DNA of 64,000 bases. It comes from an uncultured Ruminococcus sp. (GTDB lineage Bacteria > Bacillota > Clostridia > Oscillospirales > Ruminococcaceae). The notes below the pieces were generated by a model, which worked only from the letters and a program-made list of their open reading frames with translations, was not told the origin of the DNA and searched no databases. The DNA is taken from assembly GCA_902762785.1 (NCBI GenBank), contig CACWPL010000009.1, forward strand, positions 23,611 to 87,610, given 5' to 3'. The translations under genes and the position numbers were made by a program. Positions 29,001 through 37,700 of this stretch are shown one piece after another; within the stretch, counting starts at the first letter, position 1, and each line of letters starts with the position of its first letter.

Positions 29001-29259
29001 GTTCTTTTCCTCCTTCATAGACACCGTGTGCCACGCCCAAAAAGAGCGCCGTCACGGCAAAGATGACCGCTGCTGTGACGAAGTCGGGGGCAAAGCGGAT
29101 CACATGCGCCGCCTCGTCAACAGAAACGATCCCGTAGGTCCTGCATATCAGGATAACGGCCACCAGGTATCCGCCCCCCCAGATGAGGGAGGGCAGGATC
29201 CCGAGCGGCGCAAGGATCTTTGCGATCCTGATTCGCAGCGATCGGATCAAACGCTTCAT
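26038..29259 (-). CDS. Membrane-anchored zinc-ribbon P-loop GTPase
   Basis: A 1073-residue protein. Two N-terminal membrane helices (about 20-42 and 58-80) are followed by a charged linker, then a beta-rich region (160-390). Two Cys pairs (CPCC 394-397 and CPNC 554-557) look like a split zinc ribbon. A nucleotide-binding domain follows: Walker A GNSAAGKT at 578-585, DMQG at 662-665 (G3-like) and TKLD at 722-725 (G4-like), which indicates a GTPase rather than an ATPase. The remainder is helical, with a low-complexity polar tail. The layout resembles the double-GTPase (DO-GTPase) proteins of prokaryotic conflict systems. The partner gene follows immediately. No direct evidence of function. Confidence 0.7.
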   Translation of the reverse strand: MKRLIRSLRIRIAKILAPLGILPSLIWGGGYLVAVILICRTYGIVSVDEAAHVIRFAPDFVTAAVIFAVTALFLGVAHGVYEGGKELMWNDNLRKRNDAPLQDQKEQRRDAQKPQAKSFMDRVKEKTEMGGSTVPYPPSAPEPRAARSGGRDGQRDDLASSFRVERYHAQNLFELTDKVKQELHRQCFSNTFRCTVAEKLQSFQVPEEFRSFFLHISFPPDDSQDADPSDDRPSKRKKKSELIMDELIDEKDIQWTMEPASAEKIIIKGQVRCKKQLSPAYKKSEQNEFCIQLTFDTEGSAITHLNVSVGLVEDPDLLDRLKKWSDSMFDSWFKRSSSSELNDERSHHLAFKGTTRLEPVRYTTGETLRFQFAENEIRAKVRVELFSQFTRMRCPCCGTEVQDLGIPALLPYCRPEAVIKETSDQLVKTLDSFMNADDKDKQEIYQMVHRCAEINADKTARKQIPKDKRIEDLKQYIRIPMGWIGDDGLPHAYVDTERKKQAHLLRLLNEDLCGDPDRVKQMEQEEKLYLFKKMPVKADPSQFYIHNSFLKQLCPNCLQALPDRFYRYSLILTTPVFGNSAAGKTVLICSIYNVLKGSSQINTFEYTYSSDSEKIADYQMAAKGIEDGEYPDGTGTEVIPTKISSADIIVNKSEKVMMALVDMQGILSVQNWTYYPHILYVHSMLDDPFSLGEDSVLHVITEDTVMDNDPNTHDLCLNIILTKLDAFPVFLRKRIETLNERWSSIAASVTPPRPMFGAMNHTVYLLDILKDALSEPFMERPVSEVIPESILKAMESIPTFKEKVVFDRSMPYHALRDSLVAAGRDSAATDIAVQATFKYLHGLDVLCDNYLVFCDRLRVLLSRIPASLDNVPTNKYWLTITACSATGYSMIEAKCYECGYLLEAPHYAPHFVRQAHDMLIGSVYTFLKTGADQNDLDLGDYLTTVEGARKLKDLIRDPEKGLELKTPRGDEESLLGHLLRLLTPPLGASPMMETDRQRMRQLIERRRSQKGISEECLDLYDDSLRGAEDKMKDDIADRKGGTDPDDLAAMSGSDPNGPKPPSDKPRFALPTAR

Positions 29260-29314
29260 GAGCGTGATCAGCTCCTTTCATTCGATAGATGTATCCCAGT
29301 GGGACAGGGTACGA

Positions 29315-31666
29315 TCAGTCGAGCATGCCGTTGCGTGCGAGGGAATTGGCGATCCGCACGAATTCGTTGATCAGGCTGCCGCTGTTCGTGTCGAACATGG
29401 AGCGAACGACGATGGCATACATCCGATCGCCCTGCTCGACGGCACCGACGAACCAAACATGCTGGTACTTGTCCGCCTCGCTCTGCGACTGCACGGGATA
29501 GCCCGCCCTTTTCGCGAAGAGCCCGTAGGGGGCCTGCGTGCCGCGGTCCAGATTGTTGTTGACGCTGCTGGTGCCGGTCTTGGCATAAAGATGCGTGGTG
29601 CTCGTATCGAAGGCATAGGGCTCCTGGATGTAAGTGCCGTAGTGCTGCTCGTAATACGCATAGACCTGTCCCAGATGGTAGCGCATCCGTTCCGGTGTCG
29701 CCGAATCGAAGAACGGCTCGCCCATCGTCTTCGGGGCATCCTCCTCGCTCAGGAGGATGTTGGGGACATACTCCGTGCCGGTGAGTGCCTTGCCGATGTA
29801 CATGGCCATGTTCATCGGGCTCACGAAGTCGGCGCCCATGCCGTAGCCGGTGTCACCGAGACGCTTCTTGAGCATGGCGCTGTCCGTGACGAAAACGCCG
29901 GTCTTATTGGGATTCTCGGCCCTGAGGTCGTCATAGGAGTAATAGAGCTGGCCGTCGATGTTGACATCGTGTGCCGGATCCGGGGTCGCCTTGACCTCGA
30001 TGCTGCCCAGATCTGCGAGGATCGTACCCATGGGGATCCGGAAGTAGGACGGGATCCTTTGATTCAAGCAGAACCGGCTCTCGTAATATCCCTCCAGGAT
30101 CTTGGCGGAAGCGTGGACCTCCTCATCGGACATCGCATCCATATCCGCCACCGAGCAGAAGAAGGTATCGTCGGTGCAGTGGATGATCCTGTCGAGAAGG
30201 ATCGAGGCCATGGAGAAGAAGTTGTTCGAGCTGCTCTTGAGCGCGGCCAGCACGGACGAATAGCTCCCACCGACATCCCAAGTCGGGAGATAGGCGATCG
30301 AGCCGGCGGAGACGTTCTCATTCGTGATGTTGAGCGTGTCGCCCGCGAAGAGGCTCCCGGTCGCCGAACGAGGGATGGTCTCCTCTGCCGGAGACGGCTC
30401 CTGCTCCGATGCAGGCAGCGCCTCCGCAGAAGGCGTCTCATCCGCACAGCATAGGTCGAGCAGCATCGTGGCAGAGAGGATCTTGAAGCACGAACCGGGG
30501 GCCGTTGCCTGGAGCGCGTAGTTGGTCATGGAGAAATTGGGGTCGAAGCCGTAGTCCTCATAGTTGCTGTAGAGGAAGTTGTTGCAGCCATAGTACAGGT
30601 GGATGTAGCAAGCCTCGCCGCCGACATCGGTGACCTTGACGAAGGGGATGTAGACATCGCCGCTGCCCAGGCCCTCCGGCTCGCGGAAGGGGTAGATGCC
30701 GTCCGGGGCCTCGTCGTAGAAGGCCTGCTCCTCGCGGAGGATGTCGATGAAGCTGAAGGTCTCGCAGTCCTGGAGGCTCATCGCAGTGCCGAGGGTCTCG
30801 TTCCAGAGATCCAGGATGGTCTTCGCCTCCTCTGCGGTCATCAGCGTCTTATCGAGCACGGCATCCCCGGAGCATTTGGAGATCCATCCCTTCACGTTCG
30901 GACCAGGCGCCCACTGCTGCTCCGGCAGCAGAGCACCGTCCTCGCCGCGGTTATCAGACACGAACTGCTTTTTCCAGGCCTTGTAGACGTCCTGCACACA
31001 GTCGCGCGTGTTATCGACATTGTTGACGAAGCTGCTGCCATAGCGGTAGGTGGTATAGGGAATCTCATAGCTGCGGAAGCTGTTGTAGTCGTAGGACGGA
31101 GAGGAGCCCATGGCGATGATACTGCCGTTCGTGAGGTCGAGCACACAGGCGCTCGCGTAGCCGCGGTCCGCGCAGATCTGACAGAGGTCGCGCTGCACGG
31201 CGCCGTCGATCGTGATCTCGACATCGGTGGTATCGTCAGGGTCGAGAGGAATGTCCTGAAGGATGTCCGCGAGGTCGTAGTCCAGACCGCCGGACAGGGA
31301 GGACAGGAGCGGCGACCAGCAGTCCGCCGTCGCATCATCTACCAGGAGACGACGGTTGTTGACCTCGCTCTGCCGCTTGACCTCCAGAGAGGAGAGCAGC
31401 AGCGGATGGCCGTTCTCATAGACCGGGGCACCGGCATTGTCGATGACGATGCTCGCGATGAGCGGCTCGCCGTTGCGGTCGTAGATGGTGCCCTTGCGCG
31501 TATCGCCCTCCTCGTAGGTATTGGTGCTCGCGATGAGCGTTTTCGCAGTACGCGTATCAGTCGGAGAGAGCAGCACCTTGAAGCTCAGGGCGATGCTGAT
31601 GCTGAGCAGGACCACGACAAGGACGATAACGCCATAATGACTGATGGCAGAGTGTTGGTCGCGCAT
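29315..31666 (-). CDS. Class B penicillin-binding protein (transpeptidase), divergent
   Basis: A 783-residue D,D-transpeptidase anchored by one N-terminal helix (about 11-32). It has the class B hallmark RKGTIYDRNGEPL (58-69). All three penicilloyl-serine motifs are present: Ser392-x-x-Lys395 (SCFK), an SxN around 479-482 (SSSNN), and Lys696-Thr-Gly (KTGTSS). The pedestal domain carries long inserts compared with FtsI/PbpA. The ATG overlaps the ribosome site within the end of the SEDS gene (4-nt gap). A SEDS glycosyltransferase and a class B PBP are obligate partners in cell-wall synthesis, so the pair probably forms a dedicated peptidoglycan synthase. Confidence 0.9.
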   Translation of the reverse strand: MRDQHSAISHYGVIVLVVVLLSISIALSFKVLLSPTDTRTAKTLIASTNTYEEGDTRKGTIYDRNGEPLIASIVIDNAGAPVYENGHPLLLSSLEVKRQSEVNNRRLLVDDATADCWSPLLSSLSGGLDYDLADILQDIPLDPDDTTDVEITIDGAVQRDLCQICADRGYASACVLDLTNGSIIAMGSSPSYDYNSFRSYEIPYTTYRYGSSFVNNVDNTRDCVQDVYKAWKKQFVSDNRGEDGALLPEQQWAPGPNVKGWISKCSGDAVLDKTLMTAEEAKTILDLWNETLGTAMSLQDCETFSFIDILREEQAFYDEAPDGIYPFREPEGLGSGDVYIPFVKVTDVGGEACYIHLYYGCNNFLYSNYEDYGFDPNFSMTNYALQATAPGSCFKILSATMLLDLCCADETPSAEALPASEQEPSPAEETIPRSATGSLFAGDTLNITNENVSAGSIAYLPTWDVGGSYSSVLAALKSSSNNFFSMASILLDRIIHCTDDTFFCSVADMDAMSDEEVHASAKILEGYYESRFCLNQRIPSYFRIPMGTILADLGSIEVKATPDPAHDVNIDGQLYYSYDDLRAENPNKTGVFVTDSAMLKKRLGDTGYGMGADFVSPMNMAMYIGKALTGTEYVPNILLSEEDAPKTMGEPFFDSATPERMRYHLGQVYAYYEQHYGTYIQEPYAFDTSTTHLYAKTGTSSVNNNLDRGTQAPYGLFAKRAGYPVQSQSEADKYQHVWFVGAVEQGDRMYAIVVRSMFDTNSGSLINEFVRIANSLARNGMLD

Positions 31667-31670
31667 AAGA

Positions 31671-34553
31671 TCACTCCTTTCGGGTATACGAGAAGTCGGC
31701 AGCGGAGATCAGGATGATGGCCGCACACATGGAATTGAACATCATCTCGCAGTTGCCGGCAGCGACGAGGGGCGCAGACAGGCCGGAGAAGAGGCTCACG
31801 CCGGTCACACCGGTCACGATGACCATCGCCTGGATCGCGAACGAGATCGCGTACAGAGTCGACAGACCGCGCAGCATGTAATGGACGCCGCCTACCAGTC
31901 CGCCGCCCTCATATGTGACAGGGCCGTTGACGAACAGCATGATGACGATCAGCGTCAGATACGGGATGAACATGAGCAAAAGAACATTGCACACGCCCAT
32001 GCGGCTCAGTGTGTAGATCACATAGTCGCTCACAGCCGTGGAGGGCTCTGCGGTACAGAATATCCGCGTCTTCGTGGGCTTATCGGCATCGAACACCTTG
32101 ATGGAGCTGTCTTCATAGGTGGCCTGATAGCTCGCCTTCATGGTGTCATCGATCCAGATGTACGGCGTCTGGCCGTCCTCCAGCTCGCCCTGCGACGCGT
32201 TCAGGAGATAGAGTCCCTCGCGCAGAGAGCCGTCCTCCGCATAATAGAGCGACTGTCCCAGCGAATCGAGTCCGTCTACACCATCTGTACCATGGAGCTT
32301 GACATAGCTGCGGGTCTGGAGCGTGGGGATATAGCCGCTCTGCGTGCTGTCCTTCTCGACCTGTAAGCCCATGTTGCGCCGCATCCCCATCTGTACGGCA
32401 GACAGCTCTGCCGTCTTCGAGGGGAAGCACAGACGGTCGATCAGGCGCATGACCTCGGGACGAAGATCGCCCAGATCTAGATGCTCGGGATCATTGCCGG
32501 TATAGGCGAGCGGCGCATAGTATTTTTTCAGGTCCTCCCAGCTGCGCTCCTCAGCCATGATCTCTTGGACCTCCATGACCTCCTTGCCCTCGCTTTTCTT
32601 TGCAGCCTCCTCACGGGCGCTGTCCGGGATGACAGGAGGCGCAGACGTCTCGGTCTCCGGTGTCTCGCCATGCTTCATGCGGTCCAGATAAGCCTTATAT
32701 GCTGCTTTCGCCTCTTCCTTTCGATCCTTGGTGACGTTGGCAGTGATCTCGTAGGAGGCGCTGAAGCGACCGGCGGTCATGTAGTAGCCCTGCAGGATCG
32801 TCCGGCCGTTGTAGATGCCGAACGCGAAGTTGAAGCACAGCATCCCGCCGGCAACAAAGAGCAGGACCGTCCAAACCATGATATTATGGGTGAACACATG
32901 CTCCACGCGATCGAGCCTATCACGGAAACGGGACGCATCGCCGATGGTGAGCTTCCCGCCGCGTGCCTTCTTGCGCTTGTTGAGCAGCATATTGAACGCT
33001 ATGCACAGGCTTTCCTTGAGCCGATAGCTCCCTCGATCCCGAGCAGTTCCCCTCAGCACCTGCACGACCGCGCCGAGCATACGGCAGGCCGCGAAGACGA
33101 TACGGTGGAGGAACACGACTCCCACAGGCAGGAGCACCACGACAGCAAGGACGCCGCCAAGGATGATCACGCCGCGCGAGGACATCTCCATCCCCAAGAA
33201 CCGGCCGGGGAGCATCAGCTTCTGTTCGCCCTCCTCCGTGCAGGACGAGAGCAGGACCTGGAAGAAGGTGTTCTCGGTCAGTGCGATGGCGAAGAAGAGC
33301 AGGAAGCCAAGGATACACGATAACAGGAAGCGGAGCCCAAAGGCTGCCCATCCCTTCCCGTCCTTCCAGGAGGAGGGGAAGCGTTCCCTGTCGACATACA
33401 GCAGCATCATCGCGATGGTGAGCGCCAGGATGCAGACGACGGAGCCGAACTCCGAGAAGACCATCAGGATGATACAGGCGAAGCCGACCATGACCAGCGT
33501 ATCGAGCAGGTAACCGTTGGTCGTGTGCTGGACATAGCGTGTGGGGTCGCGGCGTTCGATGGCACGGAGCATCCAGTTCCCGACCATGACCACGGGCACG
33601 AGCAGCTTGACGATCGCGGAATACTGGAAACCAAAGAGCGAGTTCATCTGCCCGCCGCCGATGGCGATACGCACGACGCCAAAGGCGAGCGTGAACAGGA
33701 TGAAGGCACCGTTCAAGAGCTCCGTGATGACGTATAGATCCAGCTTGTCATCAGAGCTGCGCATCATGCTGCGCAGGATCTGGCGAGGATCGCGGCTGTT
33801 CATCTCCTTATCCTTCCGGTCCCGTTGGTCCTTGGTGTAGTGATCGGCGAGCGCCCCCAGGATCGGCAGAACGACTGCCACAGCGGCGATGAGCACCTTC
33901 TGCCAAAGCTTCTCGATCGAATCGCTGCATACCGGGAACACCGCGACATCTGCAAAGAACAGGCCGATGAACAGATAGGGGCGCCGTTCCCAGCTCGCAT
34001 AGAAGGCCAGGATCCAGCAGGTGATGAGCAGTACGGCCAGTGAGAGGCAAAGGCTCCAGGTGACCCGAGCGAATGGATGCAACGGCAGCTTGAGGTACAT
34101 GCCGAAGTTCGGGTCGAGCGGGCTCATCGTCTCCCAGAGCGACTCGCGCGAATAGGTGAGCACGCCCAAGAACATCGCCGTCGCATGGAGATTGAGCAGC
34201 ATCTTGACGCTCACATGCAGGATCCAGAAGTAGACGGTCTCGGTCTTGCCGTTTTTCCGTCCTGTCTTCCCATCCGCGGCCGCCAGGATCAGCGTGATGA
34301 GACAGTCCTCGATCAGGCACCAGAGCGTGCAGTGTGTGAAGTAGTCTCCCACGTGGAAAAGCACATGGGGGTTCCCCTCAAAACCGATCGAAGGGTCGGC
34401 CTGGAACAGCTGCAGCCCAGTGAACTCCATCCCGCTGAGAAACAATAGTCCATAGCAGAAGAGCATCATCAGATCGGCGCCTATGAATACGATCAGCATC
34501 CATAGATGCTTCCGGATCCATGTGTCCTTGAAAGAACGCTTTTGTGGTCTCAT
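31671..34553 (-). CDS. Giant SEDS (FtsW/RodA)-like membrane protein
   Basis: A 960-residue polytopic membrane protein, more than twice the usual SEDS length. SEDS-like signatures are the segment GFQYSAIVKLL (308-318, cf. FQPSExxKL), SEFGS (367-371) followed by a run of hydrophobic helices, and near the C-terminus TGVTGVSLFSGLSAPLVAAGN (cf. TGVSLPFxSxGGS). An extra amino-terminal block of about 250 residues with several helices and a 260-residue hydrophilic insert (about 582-845) are additional. The insert sits where the catalytic extracellular loop would be. The ATG at 34553 follows AGGAGG; upstream in-frame codons are non-coding leader. It is probably a lipid II polymerase working with the PBP downstream. 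Confidence 0.75.
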   Translation of the reverse strand: MRPQKRSFKDTWIRKHLWMLIVFIGADLMMLFCYGLLFLSGMEFTGLQLFQADPSIGFEGNPHVLFHVGDYFTHCTLWCLIEDCLITLILAAADGKTGRKNGKTETVYFWILHVSVKMLLNLHATAMFLGVLTYSRESLWETMSPLDPNFGMYLKLPLHPFARVTWSLCLSLAVLLITCWILAFYASWERRPYLFIGLFFADVAVFPVCSDSIEKLWQKVLIAAVAVVLPILGALADHYTKDQRDRKDKEMNSRDPRQILRSMMRSSDDKLDLYVITELLNGAFILFTLAFGVVRIAIGGGQMNSLFGFQYSAIVKLLVPVVMVGNWMLRAIERRDPTRYVQHTTNGYLLDTLVMVGFACIILMVFSEFGSVVCILALTIAMMLLYVDRERFPSSWKDGKGWAAFGLRFLLSCILGFLLFFAIALTENTFFQVLLSSCTEEGEQKLMLPGRFLGMEMSSRGVIILGGVLAVVVLLPVGVVFLHRIVFAACRMLGAVVQVLRGTARDRGSYRLKESLCIAFNMLLNKRKKARGGKLTIGDASRFRDRLDRVEHVFTHNIMVWTVLLFVAGGMLCFNFAFGIYNGRTILQGYYMTAGRFSASYEITANVTKDRKEEAKAAYKAYLDRMKHGETPETETSAPPVIPDSAREEAAKKSEGKEVMEVQEIMAEERSWEDLKKYYAPLAYTGNDPEHLDLGDLRPEVMRLIDRLCFPSKTAELSAVQMGMRRNMGLQVEKDSTQSGYIPTLQTRSYVKLHGTDGVDGLDSLGQSLYYAEDGSLREGLYLLNASQGELEDGQTPYIWIDDTMKASYQATYEDSSIKVFDADKPTKTRIFCTAEPSTAVSDYVIYTLSRMGVCNVLLLMFIPYLTLIVIMLFVNGPVTYEGGGLVGGVHYMLRGLSTLYAISFAIQAMVIVTGVTGVSLFSGLSAPLVAAGNCEMMFNSMCAAIILISAADFSYTRKE

Positions 34554-34616
34554 ACTATCCCTCCTTATCGGTGCGGGGCAGCCGGCTGCATGCTGCCATC
34601 CCCCGCGCTCTATGAC

Positions 34617-34645
34617 ATTATAGCACAGGGAGCGACAAAGTTCAA
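34617..34645 (-). promoter_or_regulatory. Promoter of the SEDS-PBP-GTPase transcription unit
   Basis: On the minus strand TTGAAC (34645-34640), 17-bp spacer, TATAAT (34622-34617), 64 nt upstream of the SEDS start. No terminator is seen until 20311, so six genes (about 14 kb) probably share this transcript. Confidence 0.85.
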
Positions 34646-34715
34646 TTAAAAACCCGTAACGATCAAAAAAATATCTATTAACAAGAAGGATGACAACGAT
34701 CAAGCGGCGCCCTGC

Positions 34716-34755
34716 ATCAAAAAGCACACCTCGCCCCATGGACGGGGCGAGGTGC
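34716..34755 (-). terminator. Terminator after the pseudokinase-nuclease gene
   Basis: An 11-bp stem (34727-34737 with 34744-34754) and loop ATGGAC, followed on the minus strand by CTTTTTGA. It lies just after the nuclease stop codon, separating that unit from the SEDS unit. Confidence 0.9.
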
Positions 34756-34760
34756 GGGGG

Positions 34761-37700
34761 TCATTTGATCAGGTCGATCAGCTCCTGTGCAACATTCTTC
34801 ACACTCTCCTGAGTCGTGAGCGAACGGATGTGGATCTGCTCGCCCCGCTTCACCTGGATACGATTCCGCTTGCTGTTCGGCTTATCATAGAGATCACCGA
34901 GCAATACTTTATAGGTGTCGATGCCGAAGGTGCTCGCGATGCTGTCGAGCTTGTGATAGAAGCCCTGCTCGAGCAGCTTGACCGCCTTGCACTCCACGAA
35001 GATGGTCTTGAAGCCCTTCGTGAGGACGAGATCGAGCTCGTTCTCGACGGCCTCGTCCGCCCAGCGGAAATCATAGCTGCACGCCACATCGTCAAAATAG
35101 CCCATGCGGAGCGACTCGTAGTAGGCGTAGATCTCCAGGATCTGTCCGCCGCTGCTCAGCAGTGCGGCCATGTCCGGCGAGCAGATCCGGAAGGAGGCCG
35201 TGTCGGGCATCGACGTATCTCCTGTGCTGCTGTCGAAGGTGAGGCCGGAGATGCACCTTGCCTCCTCGAGCGCCTCCAGGATCGGAGCCGCCTTTGGATA
35301 GAGCGCATCACCGTCATCGGCCAGCAGGAGCTTCTCGACCGTGAGCACACCGACCGCACACTCCAGACTGCCGTTCTGCTCCGTGAACGTCATGCCGTAG
35401 TAAGGGAGCAGCAGCGTGGGATCGGCGAAGAGTGCCTTGAGCTGACAGATCAGCCGGTCGGTGGCATCGAGGACCTTGAAGCAGCAGGTGTCGCTCGTGT
35501 GTACCACGACGCTCGATGCCCGATCCACGGCGCCGTGGTCGATCAACAGCTTCATCAGCCGTTGGAGGGTCGGCTTCGTGTAGATGGGGAGATACCAGAA
35601 CTCGTTCTGGCCCTTTCCCTGGGCATCCTCCTCGCTGTTCTGCGACGGTCGGCCGAGGGGGAGAGAGATCATCGTCCGCTTATTCTTGCGATAGCTCTCG
35701 ATGAGCTTGCACATGCGGTTCCATCCGTTCACGCGCTCCGCATAGCCCTTCGCGTTCCCGTTATTGGAATAGATCGCCCAGAGCCTGCGATGGTCCTCCA
35801 TGAAGTCCGCCGTGAAGCGCTTGCTGACGACCGATCCGCGCAGCGCGAAGATGTCCTCGACCCGCAGATAGGAGGCATCCTGTACATGATACAGATACTC
35901 GCATCCCACACAGTTGACGAAACGCTTGCGGCGCCAGTCGAATTCCAGATAGGCCACGCCGGCCTCGTGGAGCTTCGCAAGGAACAGCGCCGTCTCAGAC
36001 GGGGAACGGAAGAGCGGAGCGCTCCCCTCATAGAGCGAGGCACCGTGCTCGACGATCGTCTTGACGAAGCAGTCGGCTGCATCTGCCGCATCTGCGACCG
36101 AGAATACGGGTGCTGCAAGGAAGGTCACGTTCGGCGCATCACGGTCGACATGCTCGATCGCCTCGCGATTCTCTTGGCTCGCCTTCTCCAGGAACGCACG
36201 CAGATCGTCCCTGACGGCCTCGGAGACCTCGGCACGGCAGGTCACGGTCATCCAGACCTTCGTCTTGAGCGGACGGCGGCCAAGGAAGCAGAGCAGGCCG
36301 CTGAAGGTGTCCTTGAAGCACGACAGATCAGTGCCGGGCGTGAAGTCATACAGATAATGGATCTCGCGCGGGCCGAGCGCCAGGACAGGCGCGACATTCG
36401 AGAAAGCGGCCTCGCTGCGTCCATTGTCACGCGAAGCATCCTCGAAGGCAAGGGCGAGCCGCTTGGTGTGCGTATAGGTCAGGATGAAGGGGATGCTCTC
36501 GAGCAGCCGCGAGTCGATGTCCTTGTAGTCGCAATAATGGGTCGATTCGACGATGGGCTTCATCATCTGACAGATCCCTTGGACATGGAGCACTGCCTTC
36601 TCCGCGACTGCCTTCGGCATCGTTTTGAGGGCCGCCTTCAGATCGTCCGCTGTCCTGTCAAGGACGGAGCGTCCGACCGGCACAGACTTCACCAGGTCAT
36701 CGACGCAGGCATGGAAGCGGCGCATCGCGGCGGTGATCCGCTCGTTCGCATCTGCCGTCACGATCATGAGGCCACGCATGTCCTCACTGTTGAGCGGATC
36801 GCTCTGCCGCACCTCCTTGGCCTTCTTGACATATCTTTGGTGGAGAGCGAGCGACATGCGGTCGAGCGGATCGAGCGCGGGATCGATGGGCTTGTCCCAC
36901 TTTTCATGCCCGTTCTCCGTGTAGGCGGGCGACTGCAGCGGGGTATCCACGCCGCCCTTGACGAGACAGCAGTGGATCAGGAGCGTCTTATCATGCGTAC
37001 TGCCCGCCTCGACGAACTTCGTCAGGTCGAGCTTCTTTTTCTTCATCGGGGCATACCAGTTGTCCGTCACCTTCTCGAGCACCCAGCGGCGATGCTCGAT
37101 CGCGGCGATCTGGCGGAAGGTCTCGGCCGCGCGCCGTCCCTCGGGCGAATCGGTATCATGTCTGCGGGAGACGATCTCATCCTCGTACCGTGCGGCCATC
37201 TCCGCGAGCGTACCGCGATATCCGAGGCTGTAGAGCTTGCTCGGGATGGTGGTGACGAAGGACAGCGAGGAGAGGAAGCGATAGCTGTCCGCTACGAACG
37301 CCTTGCGCTCCTTCTCCATGTCGACATTGAACATGCCGCCCCAGACGCGGTCGGTGTTGAACGCCATACGCACGAGCTCCGAATCGAGCTCGCTCCGGTA
37401 GAGCGGTGCAGAGATCCAAAGGAGATGGTAGCTCCTGGCGGCTTTTCGAGGAGAGCGCGTCACGAGCGTCACGGTGCAGCGGCGTCCCGCCTCCTTCGTC
37501 GCAGAGGCGATGGCGCCGGCGATCGTCTCGCCTGCCTTGACCTGTGCCGAATCGACGAACGCATAGTGATACTTGCCGTGCATCCTCCCGATGATGTCGC
37601 GGAACGCCGCGCGGGTCGCTGCACCGGTCGTCGTCAGAGACGGGCAGACACCGCCGCGCAGGATGGAAGGAAGCGTGAAGTTGATCTGTGCGTACTGCTC

